Origin: Chloroflexota bacterium | Lineage (GTDB): Bacteria > Chloroflexota > Dehalococcoidia > Lucifugimonadales > Lucifugimonadaceae | Length of the DNA stretch: 64,000 bases | Direction of reading: 5' to 3' | Assembly (NCBI GenBank): GCA_018650845.1 | Contig: JABIFF010000002.1 | Location: forward strand, 1 to 64,000 | Part shown: positions 43,735-52,345 of the stretch, in pieces | Layout of the letters: each line of letters starts with the position of its first letter | How positions within the stretch are numbered: the first letter of the stretch is position 1 | Position numbers and translations under genes: made by a program | Notes under the pieces: model-generated | Told to the model about the DNA's origin: nothing | The model's input: the letters and a program-made list of their open reading frames with translations, nothing else | Databases searched by the model: none

Positions 43735-44835
43735 TTAGCTGAGTTTTTTCAACTTTTCTTCGATTCGACCGAGCAGAGATTCGTAAGAATCAGCGAACGC
43801 AGCAACGCCAGCTTCTAGAAGATCGTCGGTTATGGAATCGATAGAGACACCGGCTTCTGCAAGTGCCGTCATCTGCGAACGGGCTTCATCGAGACCGGTT
43901 CCAAGATCAGATCCCGGGTTTCCATGATCGCTGTATGCAGCAAGAGTTGCCTCGGGGATCGTGTCCACAGTGTCAGGACCCATCAGCCCATCGACGTACA
44001 TGGTGTCGGAGTAGTCGGGGTTTTTCACGCCAGTAGACGCCCACAAAGGACGTTGCACCTGTGCACCGGTTGAGTGGAGTGGAAAGAAGTTGCCTCCCCC
44101 TCCAAGCTTGCGATCGAACAGTTGTCCAAACGCCGCGTAAGCGACCTTCGCGTTGGCTATTCCAATTTTGCCCTTCAAGGCGTGACCGTCTGGCAAAGCG
44201 TTGTCGACTGATGTGTCGACTCGGCTTACGAAAAACGATGCCACTGAGGCGACAGTTGAAGTCATTCCTCGACCAGCCTTGGCAAACTCGCTAAGTCCCT
44301 CGATGTAGGCGTTCGCGGCGGCTGTGTACGCATTGAGCGAGAACAGTAGCGTGACGTTTACATTGATGCCTTCAGAGATAAGAGTTTTGATCGCCGGTAC
44401 GCCCGCAGGAGTGCCGGGAACTTTGATCATTACGTTAGGGCGGTCGATGGCTGCCCAGAGTCGGCGAGCTTCAGTAACGGTGCCTTCTGAATCGTTCGCC
44501 AGTGTTGGAGAAACTTCGATGCTTACGTAGCCGTCTTTGCGGCTGGAGTTATCGTAGACCGGGCGCATGACGTCGGCAGCATCTCGAATGTCGTCGACAG
44601 CCAAGCGTTCGAATATCGTCTGACGGTCGGCTCCATCCTTGGCGTAATCCTGCAGGGCTGCATCGTAGATGTCGCTCTCGGCGATTGCCTTGTCAAAGAT
44701 AGACGGGTTCGAAGTGACGCCAGTAATTCCTGAGTCGACGAACTTCTGAAGCTCTCCCGATCGCAGCATGTCTCGACTAATTGAGTCGAGCCAGATCGAC
44801 TGACCGTTTTCTAGAGCCTTTTGAATATTGTTCAT
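43735..44835 (-). CDS. tal: Transaldolase
   Basis: A 366-residue transaldolase that transfers a dihydroxyacetone unit in the non-oxidative pentose phosphate pathway. Features are SIWLDSISRDML, GITGVTSNPSIFDKAI, MIKVPGTPAGVPAI (Schiff-base Lys) and GINVNVTLLFSLNAY. I place the start at ATG 44835 because AGGA lies a few bases upstream; an in-frame codon ten residues earlier gives a Cys/His-rich leader not seen in the family. Length and motifs match the bacterial 370-residue type that is elsewhere fused to Pgi. Confidence 0.94.
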   Translation of the reverse strand: MNNIQKALENGQSIWLDSISRDMLRSGELQKFVDSGITGVTSNPSIFDKAIAESDIYDAALQDYAKDGADRQTIFERLAVDDIRDAADVMRPVYDNSSRKDGYVSIEVSPTLANDSEGTVTEARRLWAAIDRPNVMIKVPGTPAGVPAIKTLISEGINVNVTLLFSLNAYTAAANAYIEGLSEFAKAGRGMTSTVASVASFFVSRVDTSVDNALPDGHALKGKIGIANAKVAYAAFGQLFDRKLGGGGNFFPLHSTGAQVQRPLWASTGVKNPDYSDTMYVDGLMGPDTVDTIPEATLAAYSDHGNPGSDLGTGLDEARSQMTALAEAGVSIDSITDDLLEAGVAAFADSYESLLGRIEEKLKKLS

Positions 44836-44898
44836 TTGTTTCCTGTGGCACGCCGGAGCGTGCAATGACGAATTCGGACTATGCCGACTGGCGAAGAA

Positions 44899-45363
44899 TT
44901 AGCTTTTTGAGATTTGGTCGTTTTCGATTGCAGTTACTTTGTCGAGTCGTCGCTGGAATCGTGGCTCGTTAGCTTCAAGATTCGCAGCCATGAACGACTT
45001 CACGAGATCTTCCGCAAGAGCAACACCAACCACACGAGCGCCCATACATAGAACGTTCATATCGTCGTGTCGGACTCCCTGTCCGGCTGAATAAGTGTCG
45101 TGGCAGAGTCCGGCTCGAACTCCGGGGTACTTGTTAGCTGCGATTGCGGCTCCAACACCACTGCCGCAAAGCACGATGCCTCGGTCGACTTCACCAGCCT
45201 GAACGGCGGCTGCGACTGGAGCTGCGAAATCTGGGAAGTCGTCCTCGGCGTCGTATTCATGTGCGCCTTTGTCCAGGACTTCATGGCCGAGTGATTCGAG
45301 CACTTTGGTTAAGTCTGCTTTGAGCTCGTATCCGCCGTGGTCGGCGCCGATTGCCACTTTCAT
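44899..45363 (-). CDS. rpiB: Ribose-5-phosphate isomerase B
   Basis: A 154-residue isomerase interconverting ribose and ribulose 5-phosphate. It has MKVAIGADHGGYELK with the family DHGG, DFPDFAAPVAAAVQAGEVDRGIVLCGSGVG containing the catalytic Cys, and HDDMNVLCMGARVVG (phosphate binding). The gene heads the tal-pgi group on the minus strand, about 64 bases before tal. Some RpiB homologs act on allose 6-phosphate, but the context favours ribose. Confidence 0.95.
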   Translation of the reverse strand: MKVAIGADHGGYELKADLTKVLESLGHEVLDKGAHEYDAEDDFPDFAAPVAAAVQAGEVDRGIVLCGSGVGAAIAANKYPGVRAGLCHDTYSAGQGVRHDDMNVLCMGARVVGVALAEDLVKSFMAANLEANEPRFQRRLDKVTAIENDQISKS

Positions 45364-45497
45364 TTCATGCCAGCCTGTTCAAGGAATTTTTCTCTAACTA
45401 ATCGTTAATACAGACATTCTCGGTCTATTCCTATGGGATTGCCACCGGAGAGCCGAGAATATCTGCTTAGTTTCAGTGTCGATTCGTTATGGATGGG

Positions 45498-46457
45498 TTA
45501 CCAGTAACGACCTGCGCCAGCGACTTTGACTCGTACCGAGTAGAGCGAAGTGTCGCCACAAATGTAGATGCGCTTGCCATCTTTATTGCCGAATACGAGG
45601 TTGGCAGTAGCCTGTTCAGGAATCAGAATTTTTCCTAGCAGCGTTCCGTCTGACGAATAACACTGGACGCCATCGCGAGCGCTAGTCCAAATGTTGCCTT
45701 GTTCGTCGACACGGAAGCCATCTGATGCACCGGGGCGCACTTCAGCAAAGAGTCGCCGGTTGCTTAGGGTTTTTCCGTCGTCGGCTACGTCGAACACGGT
45801 GATGTCACGAGGTTCGCCGGTGTCGGCTAGGTAGAACAGCTTTTCGTCCGGAGAGAATGCGAGACCGTTCGGGCGGTCACCAACTTTATCGACCACTGAA
45901 AGTTCGTTCGATTCAGGGTCGAATCGGTAGGTGAAGTTTCCGTCGAGTTCTGAGTCCCGCTGGTTGCCTTCACGGTCAGAAAGAATGCCGTAAGGAGGAT
46001 CGGTGAACCAAATAGTGCCATCCGACTTCACGACGAGGTCGTTTGGCGAGTTGAGTCGCTTACCTTCGAGATTGTCGACCAAAGTGTTTACGGTGCCGTC
46101 TGCTTCAGTACGTGAAATACGGTTAGCTGCGTGCTCGCAAGAAACTAGTCGACCCTGCTGATCGCGGAAGTGGCCGTTCGTGTTGTTGCACGGCTCTCGG
46201 AACACGGTTGTGTCGTTTGCACCAGCATCGAATTTGAGGATTCGATTGTTTGGGATGTCTGACCAGAGAACATAATCGCCCTCTGGGAAGTAGACAGGAC
46301 CCTCGGCCCATTCGCAGCCAGTGAAGTGCTTTGAGATTTCAGCGTTGGTGTCGATTAGATCGAGGAATCGATCGTCGATAACTTCAATACCCTGAAGCAG
46401 TTCCTCAGGCGGAGTTTGTGAACGATGGTCAGCGAACGTTTTGTTTTCAGCGGTCAT
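45498..46457 (-). CDS. SMP-30/gluconolactonase-family lactonase
   Basis: A 319-residue six-bladed propeller lactonase. Key segments are CEWAEGPVYFPEGDYVLWSDIPNNRIL (metal Glu), NGHFRDQQGRLVSCEH, LNSPNDLVVKSDGTIWFTDPPYG (metal Asn) and SDGFRVDEQGNIWTSARDGVQCY (metal Asp). This is the gluconolactonase branch (YvrE-like), distinct from the copy at 15693. It lies 46 bases downstream of a second lactonase gene, so the two are probably co-transcribed. Confidence 0.93.
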   Translation of the reverse strand: MTAENKTFADHRSQTPPEELLQGIEVIDDRFLDLIDTNAEISKHFTGCEWAEGPVYFPEGDYVLWSDIPNNRILKFDAGANDTTVFREPCNNTNGHFRDQQGRLVSCEHAANRISRTEADGTVNTLVDNLEGKRLNSPNDLVVKSDGTIWFTDPPYGILSDREGNQRDSELDGNFTYRFDPESNELSVVDKVGDRPNGLAFSPDEKLFYLADTGEPRDITVFDVADDGKTLSNRRLFAEVRPGASDGFRVDEQGNIWTSARDGVQCYSSDGTLLGKILIPEQATANLVFGNKDGKRIYICGDTSLYSVRVKVAGAGRYW

Positions 46458-46503
46458 TTGTCTCTTCTTCTATTCAACTAGTCGACTGGGTACGTGGTGA
46501 TTA

Positions 46504-47418
46504 TTAGTTTGAGGGCCGTGAAGCACCAGCAATGTTTAGCTCGATGCTCCAGATTGAACTTGTTGCTCCGATGAAGAGCGTCTGATTGTCGGACATGCCG
46601 AACGATAGGTTGGCTGCCACTTCGGGAGTGTGGATTTTACCGAGCAAATCGCCGTTTGGGTTGAATACCTGCACTCCATCTCCGGCAGCTACCCAAATAT
46701 TCCCGTTCACGTCAGCCCGAAAACCGTCCGGAACGTGGGGTTCGACATCTGCGAATAGGCGAGGGTTCGAAACCGAATCGCCATCAACATCGAATGCCAT
46801 CAGATTGTGAGGTCGGAACTCGCCGTGGGTGCGGCCTGTATCGCCAACGTAGAGCACCGATTCGTCAGGTGAGAAAGTGATGCCGTTTGGCTTATCGAAA
46901 TCTTCGTTCACCAATGAAATGTCGAGAGTGTCGCCATCGACTCGGAAAACCCGGTTGCGATCTTGCTCGGGCATTTCGCCGTGACCCAGTTCGGGATGAA
47001 GAAAACCGTAGTCGGGGTCTGTGAACCAGATCGATCCGTCCGACTTCACAGCGACATCGTTAGGGGATGTCAGCTTGCCGCCATCGTATGAGTCGGCGAT
47101 GGTCGTGAAGCTTCCATCGAGCTCTTCTCGCACAACCGTACGGCCTCGTGTGAGACACGAGATCACTCGACCTTCGCGGTCGACCGTATTACCGTTCGAG
47201 CAACCCGATGGCTCTCGGTAAATCCCAAAACCCTCCGATTCACCCCAGCTCACAATTCGATTGTTTGGAATGTCGCTGACAATCACCTTGTTGAGTCGAG
47301 GAACCCAGCAAACGCCCTCAGCGAACGCCATTCCCTCGGCACGCTGAACGAGAGTTGGGCTTGATCCGAGCATAGATTGAAATTCATCATCGAAGATTTC
47401 GAACTGATCGCTCGCCAT
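46504..47418 (-). CDS. SMP-30/gluconolactonase-family lactonase
   Basis: A 304-residue paralog of the gene that follows it. It has AEGVCWVPRLNKVIVSDIPNNRIVSW (metal Glu), CSNGNTVDREGRVISCLT, LTSPNDVAVKSDGSIWFTDPDYGFLHPELG (metal Asn) and PDGFRADVNGNIWVAAGDGVQVFNPNG (metal Asp). GGAG lies about ten bases before the ATG. It begins the long minus-strand run that continues through the second lactonase, rpiB, tal and pgi, consistent with lactones made by sugar dehydrogenases being opened to aldonates. Confidence 0.93.
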   Translation of the reverse strand: MASDQFEIFDDEFQSMLGSSPTLVQRAEGMAFAEGVCWVPRLNKVIVSDIPNNRIVSWGESEGFGIYREPSGCSNGNTVDREGRVISCLTRGRTVVREELDGSFTTIADSYDGGKLTSPNDVAVKSDGSIWFTDPDYGFLHPELGHGEMPEQDRNRVFRVDGDTLDISLVNEDFDKPNGITFSPDESVLYVGDTGRTHGEFRPHNLMAFDVDGDSVSNPRLFADVEPHVPDGFRADVNGNIWVAAGDGVQVFNPNGDLLGKIHTPEVAANLSFGMSDNQTLFIGATSSIWSIELNIAGASRPSN

Positions 47419-47598
47419 ATTTTAATTCTCCGGAGGGACTTACTTTGGGGATTTTCCTAGTTATGGAACAAACACGAATGCAGCCGAGCGTACCACTCGA
47501 CGGCGAGATTGACACTCGTATTCGGCCATCGAACCGCTAATATCAGAGTCTGATATTTCTGAGCCGCTTTCTTGTGGCTACTAGAGACGGGGATTTGA

Positions 47599-48669
47599 AT
47601 GGTTCTGGAAATGGCTGGCAAGACCGATCCCGGTTTGTTTCGGGCTGGTGTAGGTAGGGCGGTTATCACGCCACCTGTCGGATTTGTGATCGATGGTCCT
47701 GAACACGGCTCACGAGCCTCGACAGGGATTCTTGATGACCTGCTCGCTCGGGTAATAGTCCTCGAATCTAAAGGCACACGAGTTGTGCTTGTGAGTCTCG
47801 ACTTATGGGGGCTGTCGCCAGCACTCAGCACCGCAATCAAAGCCGCCGCCGGCGAAGCTGCTGGTGTTGCTTCCACCTCTGTTTGGCTTACTGCGACGGG
47901 CAACGCCACAAGTCCGCCGCTATGGCGAGATGAACCGGAATACGCCGCCTATTCAGCATTCCTTCCTGATCAAATCCGTGGTGCGGTTACAGCAGCCGTT
48001 GGATCACTGGAGCCAGCTTCCATGGGCTCGAAGGGAACGCTGCTGCCTGATGTATCGACGTTCACCGAAGGGCCGGGTCGCCCAGGAAACGCCGCACTAT
48101 TTGTCATGGCGATCGACAGGGCAGATGGAAGCGGAATCGCTCGTGTACTGAATTTCGCTTGCCCTGCTTCGATTTTAGGATCATCGACCGAATGGACCGC
48201 CGACTACCCTGGTTATGCCTCTTGGGCGTTGGAACAAAATGGTGGAGGCTTAACGCTATTTTCACAGGCGCCTTCGCACGATATTCGGCCGTACGACTGG
48301 TGGGATGAAAACGCCGAGCCTTCACACCCTGCTCGTGAACCACAGGATGTGCACGCTATGGGATTGCTGCTGGCTACTCAGGCTGCCAATGGAGCGGCCG
48401 AAACTACTCAGCGTCGTAACGTTGAAGTGGCAATTCGCACCGATGATGAAGCTGGGGTTCAAGTGATGCAAGTGGGCGATGCTTACTTCGTTTCAACTGA
48501 TAAGCCGCAGCCGAATAAATTTGCACGACGTTTTAGGCGCGATCTGCCTCATTCGAACACCTTTGTTGCTGCGAACCTTTCTGGTGGCATGTTCGATGAC
48601 AAAGCGACGTTCGATGCTCGGGCGATAAAGCGTGCCAGTGCAATCTTGAAAGAGCTCGGCGCTAGTTAG
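47599..48669 (+). CDS. Neutral-ceramidase-like protein lacking the usual His site
   Basis: A 356-residue protein resembling the N-terminal domain of neutral/alkaline ceramidases and related hydrolases: FRAGVGRAVITPPVG, DDLLARVIVLESKGTRVVLVSLDLWGLS and a following VWLTATGNATSPP. In true ceramidases the last segment reads close to THTHSGP and holds zinc ligands and catalytic residues; here no His occurs in TATGNATSP. Metal binding is therefore doubtful. No signal peptide is visible. A second possible start is the ATG at 47611. It faces away from the lactonase pair across 180 bases. Confidence 0.68.
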   Translation: MVLEMAGKTDPGLFRAGVGRAVITPPVGFVIDGPEHGSRASTGILDDLLARVIVLESKGTRVVLVSLDLWGLSPALSTAIKAAAGEAAGVASTSVWLTATGNATSPPLWRDEPEYAAYSAFLPDQIRGAVTAAVGSLEPASMGSKGTLLPDVSTFTEGPGRPGNAALFVMAIDRADGSGIARVLNFACPASILGSSTEWTADYPGYASWALEQNGGGLTLFSQAPSHDIRPYDWWDENAEPSHPAREPQDVHAMGLLLATQAANGAAETTQRRNVEVAIRTDDEAGVQVMQVGDAYFVSTDKPQPNKFARRFRRDLPHSNTFVAANLSGGMFDDKATFDARAIKRASAILKELGAS

Positions 48670-48710
48670 AGGAGCCGGTATGGGCCTGCTCCTACATCCC
48701 GACCCCTGTG

Positions 48711-48790
48711 GAGGGATCTTCGGTGGTTGAGCATGAGGTGTGGCGTCCTGCCCGCGTCACTATGACCCCTCGGATGCACTCGGGAAATCT
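48711..48790. repeat. Intergenic hairpin repeat, copy C (imperfect)
   Basis: GAGGGATCT (48711-48719) and the right end CCCCTCGGATGCACTCGGGA (48766-48785), continuing into AATCT, match the ends of copies at 6241 (reversed) and 32831. The internal part is shorter and different. It lies in the gap between the ceramidase-like and GH4 genes, both on the plus strand. The rest of the gap to 48926 shows no gene. Confidence 0.65.
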
Positions 48791-48926
48791 AAGCGTAGTG
48801 GCCTCAATGCCAACAACTCTCGACAGTACTCTGTCGCCCCTAGTCGCAACTTGTTTCATGTGCTAGCTTGCCGTATCGGCTCTGGCAATTTGAAGAATTA
48901 CGTAACAGCGCAAGGGACAAACGACC

Positions 48927-50213
48927 GTGGCAAAGATTTCTCTGATTGGTGCGGGTAGCGTCGTATTCGCACGTCGCTTGTTGCAGGACATCGTCTGCGT
49001 TCCTGAACTTTCCGATTCGACCGTTTCGTTGATGGACACCGATCCTGAACGACTCGCCCTTATGAACAAGTTTGCAACTAAGCTTGCGCGAGATACCGGG
49101 ACCAATATCAAAGTTGAAGCCACTCCAGATCGTCGAGAAGCCCTCGATGGCTCCGACTACGTTCTAACGACCATTCGCGTTGGCGACAGTTATGAGCGCG
49201 ACATCGAAATCCCGCTCAAATACGGTGTTGATCAATCAGTTGGCGACACCGTCGGACCGGGTGGTGTGTTCAAAGCTCTTCGCACGGCTCCGGTGCTAAT
49301 GGATATCTGTGAAGACATCGAAGACGTTGCTCCGAACGCCACCCTGCTGAACTACACGAACCCAATGGCGATTGCCTGCTGGGCAATTGCAGAAGCCACC
49401 GATGTTCCGACTATTGGTCTTTGCCACAGCGTTCAGCACACTACTGCCGATCTAGCCGACTACATCGGCGTTCCTAAAGAACGAGTCAAAGGCTGGGTCG
49501 CTGGAATTAATCACCTAGCGTGGTTCCTGCGATTCGAGGTAGATGGCGAAGACGCTTATCCACGGCTGTTCGAGGCGATGGAAAACCCCGAAATATTTTC
49601 ACGTGACACCGTTCGTTTCGAAGTGATGAAACAGTTCGGATATTTCGTAACTGAATCGACTCGTCACATGTCGGAATACACACCGTACTTCCGAACTAAC
49701 GAAGAGACGATTGAAGAATTCAATTTGAACCAGATTCGACAGGATTTGCAGCGTCGTACAACTCGGGTCGACGATCATTACACGCAACTGCTTGAGGATG
49801 CGAATTCTGACAAACGGCTTACAGCTGACCGCTCAGAGGAATACGCCTGCCGAATCATCGAGGCAATGGAGTCTGATCGTCCAACAGTGATCAATGGAAA
49901 TGTGCCAAACGAAGGCCTCATCGACAATCTCATCGACTTGAGCAGTGTCGAAGTTCCGATTCTTATCGACAAGCTCGGATTCCACCCGATGGCAGTTGGC
50001 GAACTACCGAGCCAACTTGCTGCTCTTAGTCGTTCAAATCAGGGTGTGCAGCAGCTGGCTACACAGGCGATTCTCGATGGTGACAAAGAAGCGGCGTTCC
50101 ACGCTATCGCACTCGACCCCCTGACTTCTGCAGTGCTTTCACTCGGTGAAATTCGAGAAATGTTCGATGAGATGTGGACCGCTCACGGCACCGAACTGGC
50201 TGCCTACTCGTAA
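48927..50213 (+). CDS. Glycoside hydrolase family 4 (NAD- and metal-dependent)
   Basis: A 428-residue GH4 enzyme, which cleaves glycosides through NAD-linked oxidation at C3 and Mn binding. It has the dinucleotide loop ISLIGAGSVVF, VGPGG at 109-113, LLNYTNPMAIACW, the metal Cys and His C166-H167 (GLCHSVQHT), and N195-H196 in AGINHLAWF. The C-terminal HPMAVGELPSQLAAL is conserved in the alpha-glucosidase/alpha-galacturonidase branch. The start is a GTG. The stop overlaps the start of a zinc dehydrogenase (TAATG), suggesting joint oxidative processing of a saccharide. Confidence 0.92.
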   Translation: MAKISLIGAGSVVFARRLLQDIVCVPELSDSTVSLMDTDPERLALMNKFATKLARDTGTNIKVEATPDRREALDGSDYVLTTIRVGDSYERDIEIPLKYGVDQSVGDTVGPGGVFKALRTAPVLMDICEDIEDVAPNATLLNYTNPMAIACWAIAEATDVPTIGLCHSVQHTTADLADYIGVPKERVKGWVAGINHLAWFLRFEVDGEDAYPRLFEAMENPEIFSRDTVRFEVMKQFGYFVTESTRHMSEYTPYFRTNEETIEEFNLNQIRQDLQRRTTRVDDHYTQLLEDANSDKRLTADRSEEYACRIIEAMESDRPTVINGNVPNEGLIDNLIDLSSVEVPILIDKLGFHPMAVGELPSQLAALSRSNQGVQQLATQAILDGDKEAAFHAIALDPLTSAVLSLGEIREMFDEMWTAHGTELAAYS

Positions 50214-51217
50214 TGCCCGACAATTCAAGTAGTTCAGCGCTGATGAGAGCGGCGATTGCCGTTGAGCGTGGCGTAGTTCGTTGTGACGAAGTAGAAATTC
50301 CGCGATCAAGTGTTGGCGAAGTTTTGGTTCGCACCAAAGCAGCCTCGATCTGTGGCAGCGATTTGCATATGGTCAACACTGGTTGGGCGATGCATGCTTT
50401 CCCGGCAATGGCGGGTCATCCCGGGCATGAAGCGGTCGGCGAGGTTGTTGAATCTCGTTCAGATAGCTTCAGCGAAGGCGACATTGTTCTCACAACTCCA
50501 CACATCTGGAACTCACGCTGTTTCGCCGATTTTCAAGTCGTAGATGATGCGCATGTTTTGAAGCTCGACGCTGGAGTCGATCTCGATACCGTAACGCTGG
50601 CCCAGCAGCTTGGCACGGTGGTCTACGCCGCCAAGCGACTGCCTGAATCGCTAGAAGGTCAAACTTGTCTCGTGGTCGGGCAGGGGAGCGCTGGACTGTT
50701 TTGGGATTTCACTCTTCGAAAACTCGGTGCCGAGAAAATAATTTCTATCGAGCCGCTGGCTTGGAGACGAGAGCTAGGCATGTCATACGGCGTCGATTCG
50801 AGCATTGACGTAACTGGCGATGCAGCGGTTGAAGCGGTGCGTGATCTGACTAATGGAGCAGGTGCAGATCTGGTCATCGAAGCAGTTGGAACAACTCCGA
50901 CGCTTTCTCAAGCGTTTCATTTGGTGCGAGACGAAGGGCAAGTGGTGTTGTTCGGACTTCCTGAATCGGAAGATCCGGTGCCGTTCGATTACTCCCAAAT
51001 GTTTAAGAGTCGAGCCAATGCATTCACGGTGCTTGGGTCGCAGGATGAACCCGGACTCACGAGTTATTCCGAGGCGGCGCGAATGATTAGTTCAGGCGAA
51101 ATTGACGTCGAGCCGATCATCTCGCATCGCGTGAACATTTCAGATATCGACAAGGCGTTTGCGCTCGCCAACGATCGCGTCGACGGCGCAGTGAAAATCG
51201 GCATCACGTTCGATTAG
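50213..51217 (+). CDS. Zinc-dependent MDR alcohol/polyol dehydrogenase
   Basis: A 334-residue medium-chain dehydrogenase. Catalytic zinc ligands are in SICGSDLHM and GHPGHEAVGEV; the four-Cys structural zinc loop is absent. The NAD fold is TCLVVGQGSAGLFWDFTLRKLGAEKIISIEP. It resembles threonine/sorbitol dehydrogenase-like enzymes and may oxidise a sugar or polyol. I choose the ATG at 50213, overlapping the GH4 stop as TAATG; the frame is open to 50174 but that would add residues without family similarity. Translational coupling to the glycosidase is likely. Confidence 0.88.
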   Translation: MPDNSSSSALMRAAIAVERGVVRCDEVEIPRSSVGEVLVRTKAASICGSDLHMVNTGWAMHAFPAMAGHPGHEAVGEVVESRSDSFSEGDIVLTTPHIWNSRCFADFQVVDDAHVLKLDAGVDLDTVTLAQQLGTVVYAAKRLPESLEGQTCLVVGQGSAGLFWDFTLRKLGAEKIISIEPLAWRRELGMSYGVDSSIDVTGDAAVEAVRDLTNGAGADLVIEAVGTTPTLSQAFHLVRDEGQVVLFGLPESEDPVPFDYSQMFKSRANAFTVLGSQDEPGLTSYSEAARMISSGEIDVEPIISHRVNISDIDKAFALANDRVDGAVKIGITFD

Positions 51218-51237
51218 GATCCACTTTCACGGCAACC

Positions 51238-51411
51238 TGTCATTGCGAGGAGTCTGCGACGTGGCAATCAGCGGTCACGGGCTAGGATTGGCATTCGAGA
51301 TTCGGATAATCTCTGGAATGTACTGGTGGGAAGAATGTCGTCGACTTCGGCAGCTAATCGCTATCGTCGACTGATTGCCACGTCGTTCGTTCCTCACTTC
51401 TCGCAATGACA
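51238..51411. repeat. TGTCATTGCGAG...CTCGCAATGACA long inverted repeat
   Basis: Left arm TGTCATTGCGAGGAG (51238-51252) plus GACGTGGCAATCAG (51258-51271) is complementary to right arm CTGATTGCCACGTC (51371-51384) plus TTCTCGCAATGACA (51398-51411). The arms flank about 100 bases of unique sequence. This palindrome type occurs as dispersed non-coding repeats in many bacterial phyla. It sits between convergent genes and might act as a bidirectional terminator. Confidence 0.75.
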
Positions 51412-51435
51412 AAAAAACGACGACGCAGGCGTTCA

Positions 51436-52287
51436 TCACCCAGGCAAGTCAGACAGCGGCTTTGATGTGTGGTGGTCTTTGCGAGTCATCACCTCGCGTG
51501 AATAGAACTCGTTCGACCAGCCGATAAGGTTCTTCACCGCTTCATCGAACAGCATTTTTCCTTTTTCAGGAGAAGCGGTCATAGCGTCTCCACAAATTCC
51601 GGAATCGGTGTATTCGCTGGTCCAAGAAATCACATTCACCGGACCTGCTCCCCACAGATCGACCCACTGGTAGGGCGACTTGTGTTCGTGGAATTTAATA
51701 TCCTCGTTTATAGCCTTATCCATCTGAATCAAGTCTGCGTCCATGTGCAGCGCCATCGAAGTCTCAGCTTCTCCTGAATGTGCACAGCCGCCCGGGAATT
51801 CTGATTCACGCCATGTCTTCATGAATTCAGGGTCGGTCGCTGTGAGATTCCACCACGAGGTCAATGCGATGTTCGCGTCTGTCTCGATGTTGGCGCGACG
51901 ACATGCCAAATCCAGTGGGGGCATGTTCGAGCCGTGCCCATTGATGACGATGATTCGGCTGAATCCGTGGTAGGCGAGCGACTTCAAAATGTCGACAATG
52001 TAGCGACTGAAAGTCTCGTTATGAATGGTGATCGACCCTGGGAAGTCCATCACGTGAGTTGTGTATCCGTAAGAGACCGGGGGCATAAACAGTAGTCGGT
52101 CTTGATGTTGCTCTGAGGCTGTCTTCGCAACTTCAGTCGCAGTCCATCTATCCATCTTCACCGGCAGGTGAGGGCCATGCTGCTCCATCGTGCCAACCGG
52201 TAGTACGGGGATGAGTCCCGCCTCAACAGCCTGATTCATTTCAGGCCAAGTCAAATCTTCGTATCGCCACTTGCCGTTGATCGCCAT
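51436..52287 (-). CDS. Creatininase-family amidohydrolase
   Basis: A 283-residue metal hydrolase of the creatininase/mycofactocin MftE fold. Metal and active-site residues appear in LPVGTMEQHGPHLPVKMD (Glu, His, Asp), VSYGYTTHVMDFPGS, IIVINGHGSNMPP and CAHSGEAETSMAL. Members open lactam rings or trim peptides, for example creatinine to creatine or formamide hydrolysis in riboflavin-type pathways; the substrate here is not evident. An enolase-superfamily gene lies 58 bases upstream on the same strand, suggesting an operon. GGAG precedes the ATG. Confidence 0.9.
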   Translation of the reverse strand: MAINGKWRYEDLTWPEMNQAVEAGLIPVLPVGTMEQHGPHLPVKMDRWTATEVAKTASEQHQDRLLFMPPVSYGYTTHVMDFPGSITIHNETFSRYIVDILKSLAYHGFSRIIVINGHGSNMPPLDLACRRANIETDANIALTSWWNLTATDPEFMKTWRESEFPGGCAHSGEAETSMALHMDADLIQMDKAINEDIKFHEHKSPYQWVDLWGAGPVNVISWTSEYTDSGICGDAMTASPEKGKMLFDEAVKNLIGWSNEFYSREVMTRKDHHTSKPLSDLPG

Positions 52288-52345
52288 TAGTTATTTTCTC
52301 CGTTTGAGGTTCGAGTAAGTTGAAATTATTGAGAGTGGGAACAGA

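Noticed and set aside
47457-47909. 150-codon minus-strand open frame overlapping the ceramidase-like gene start
   Set aside because: Low-complexity Ser/Thr/Pro/Ala translation, antisense to a gene with a recognisable N-terminus.
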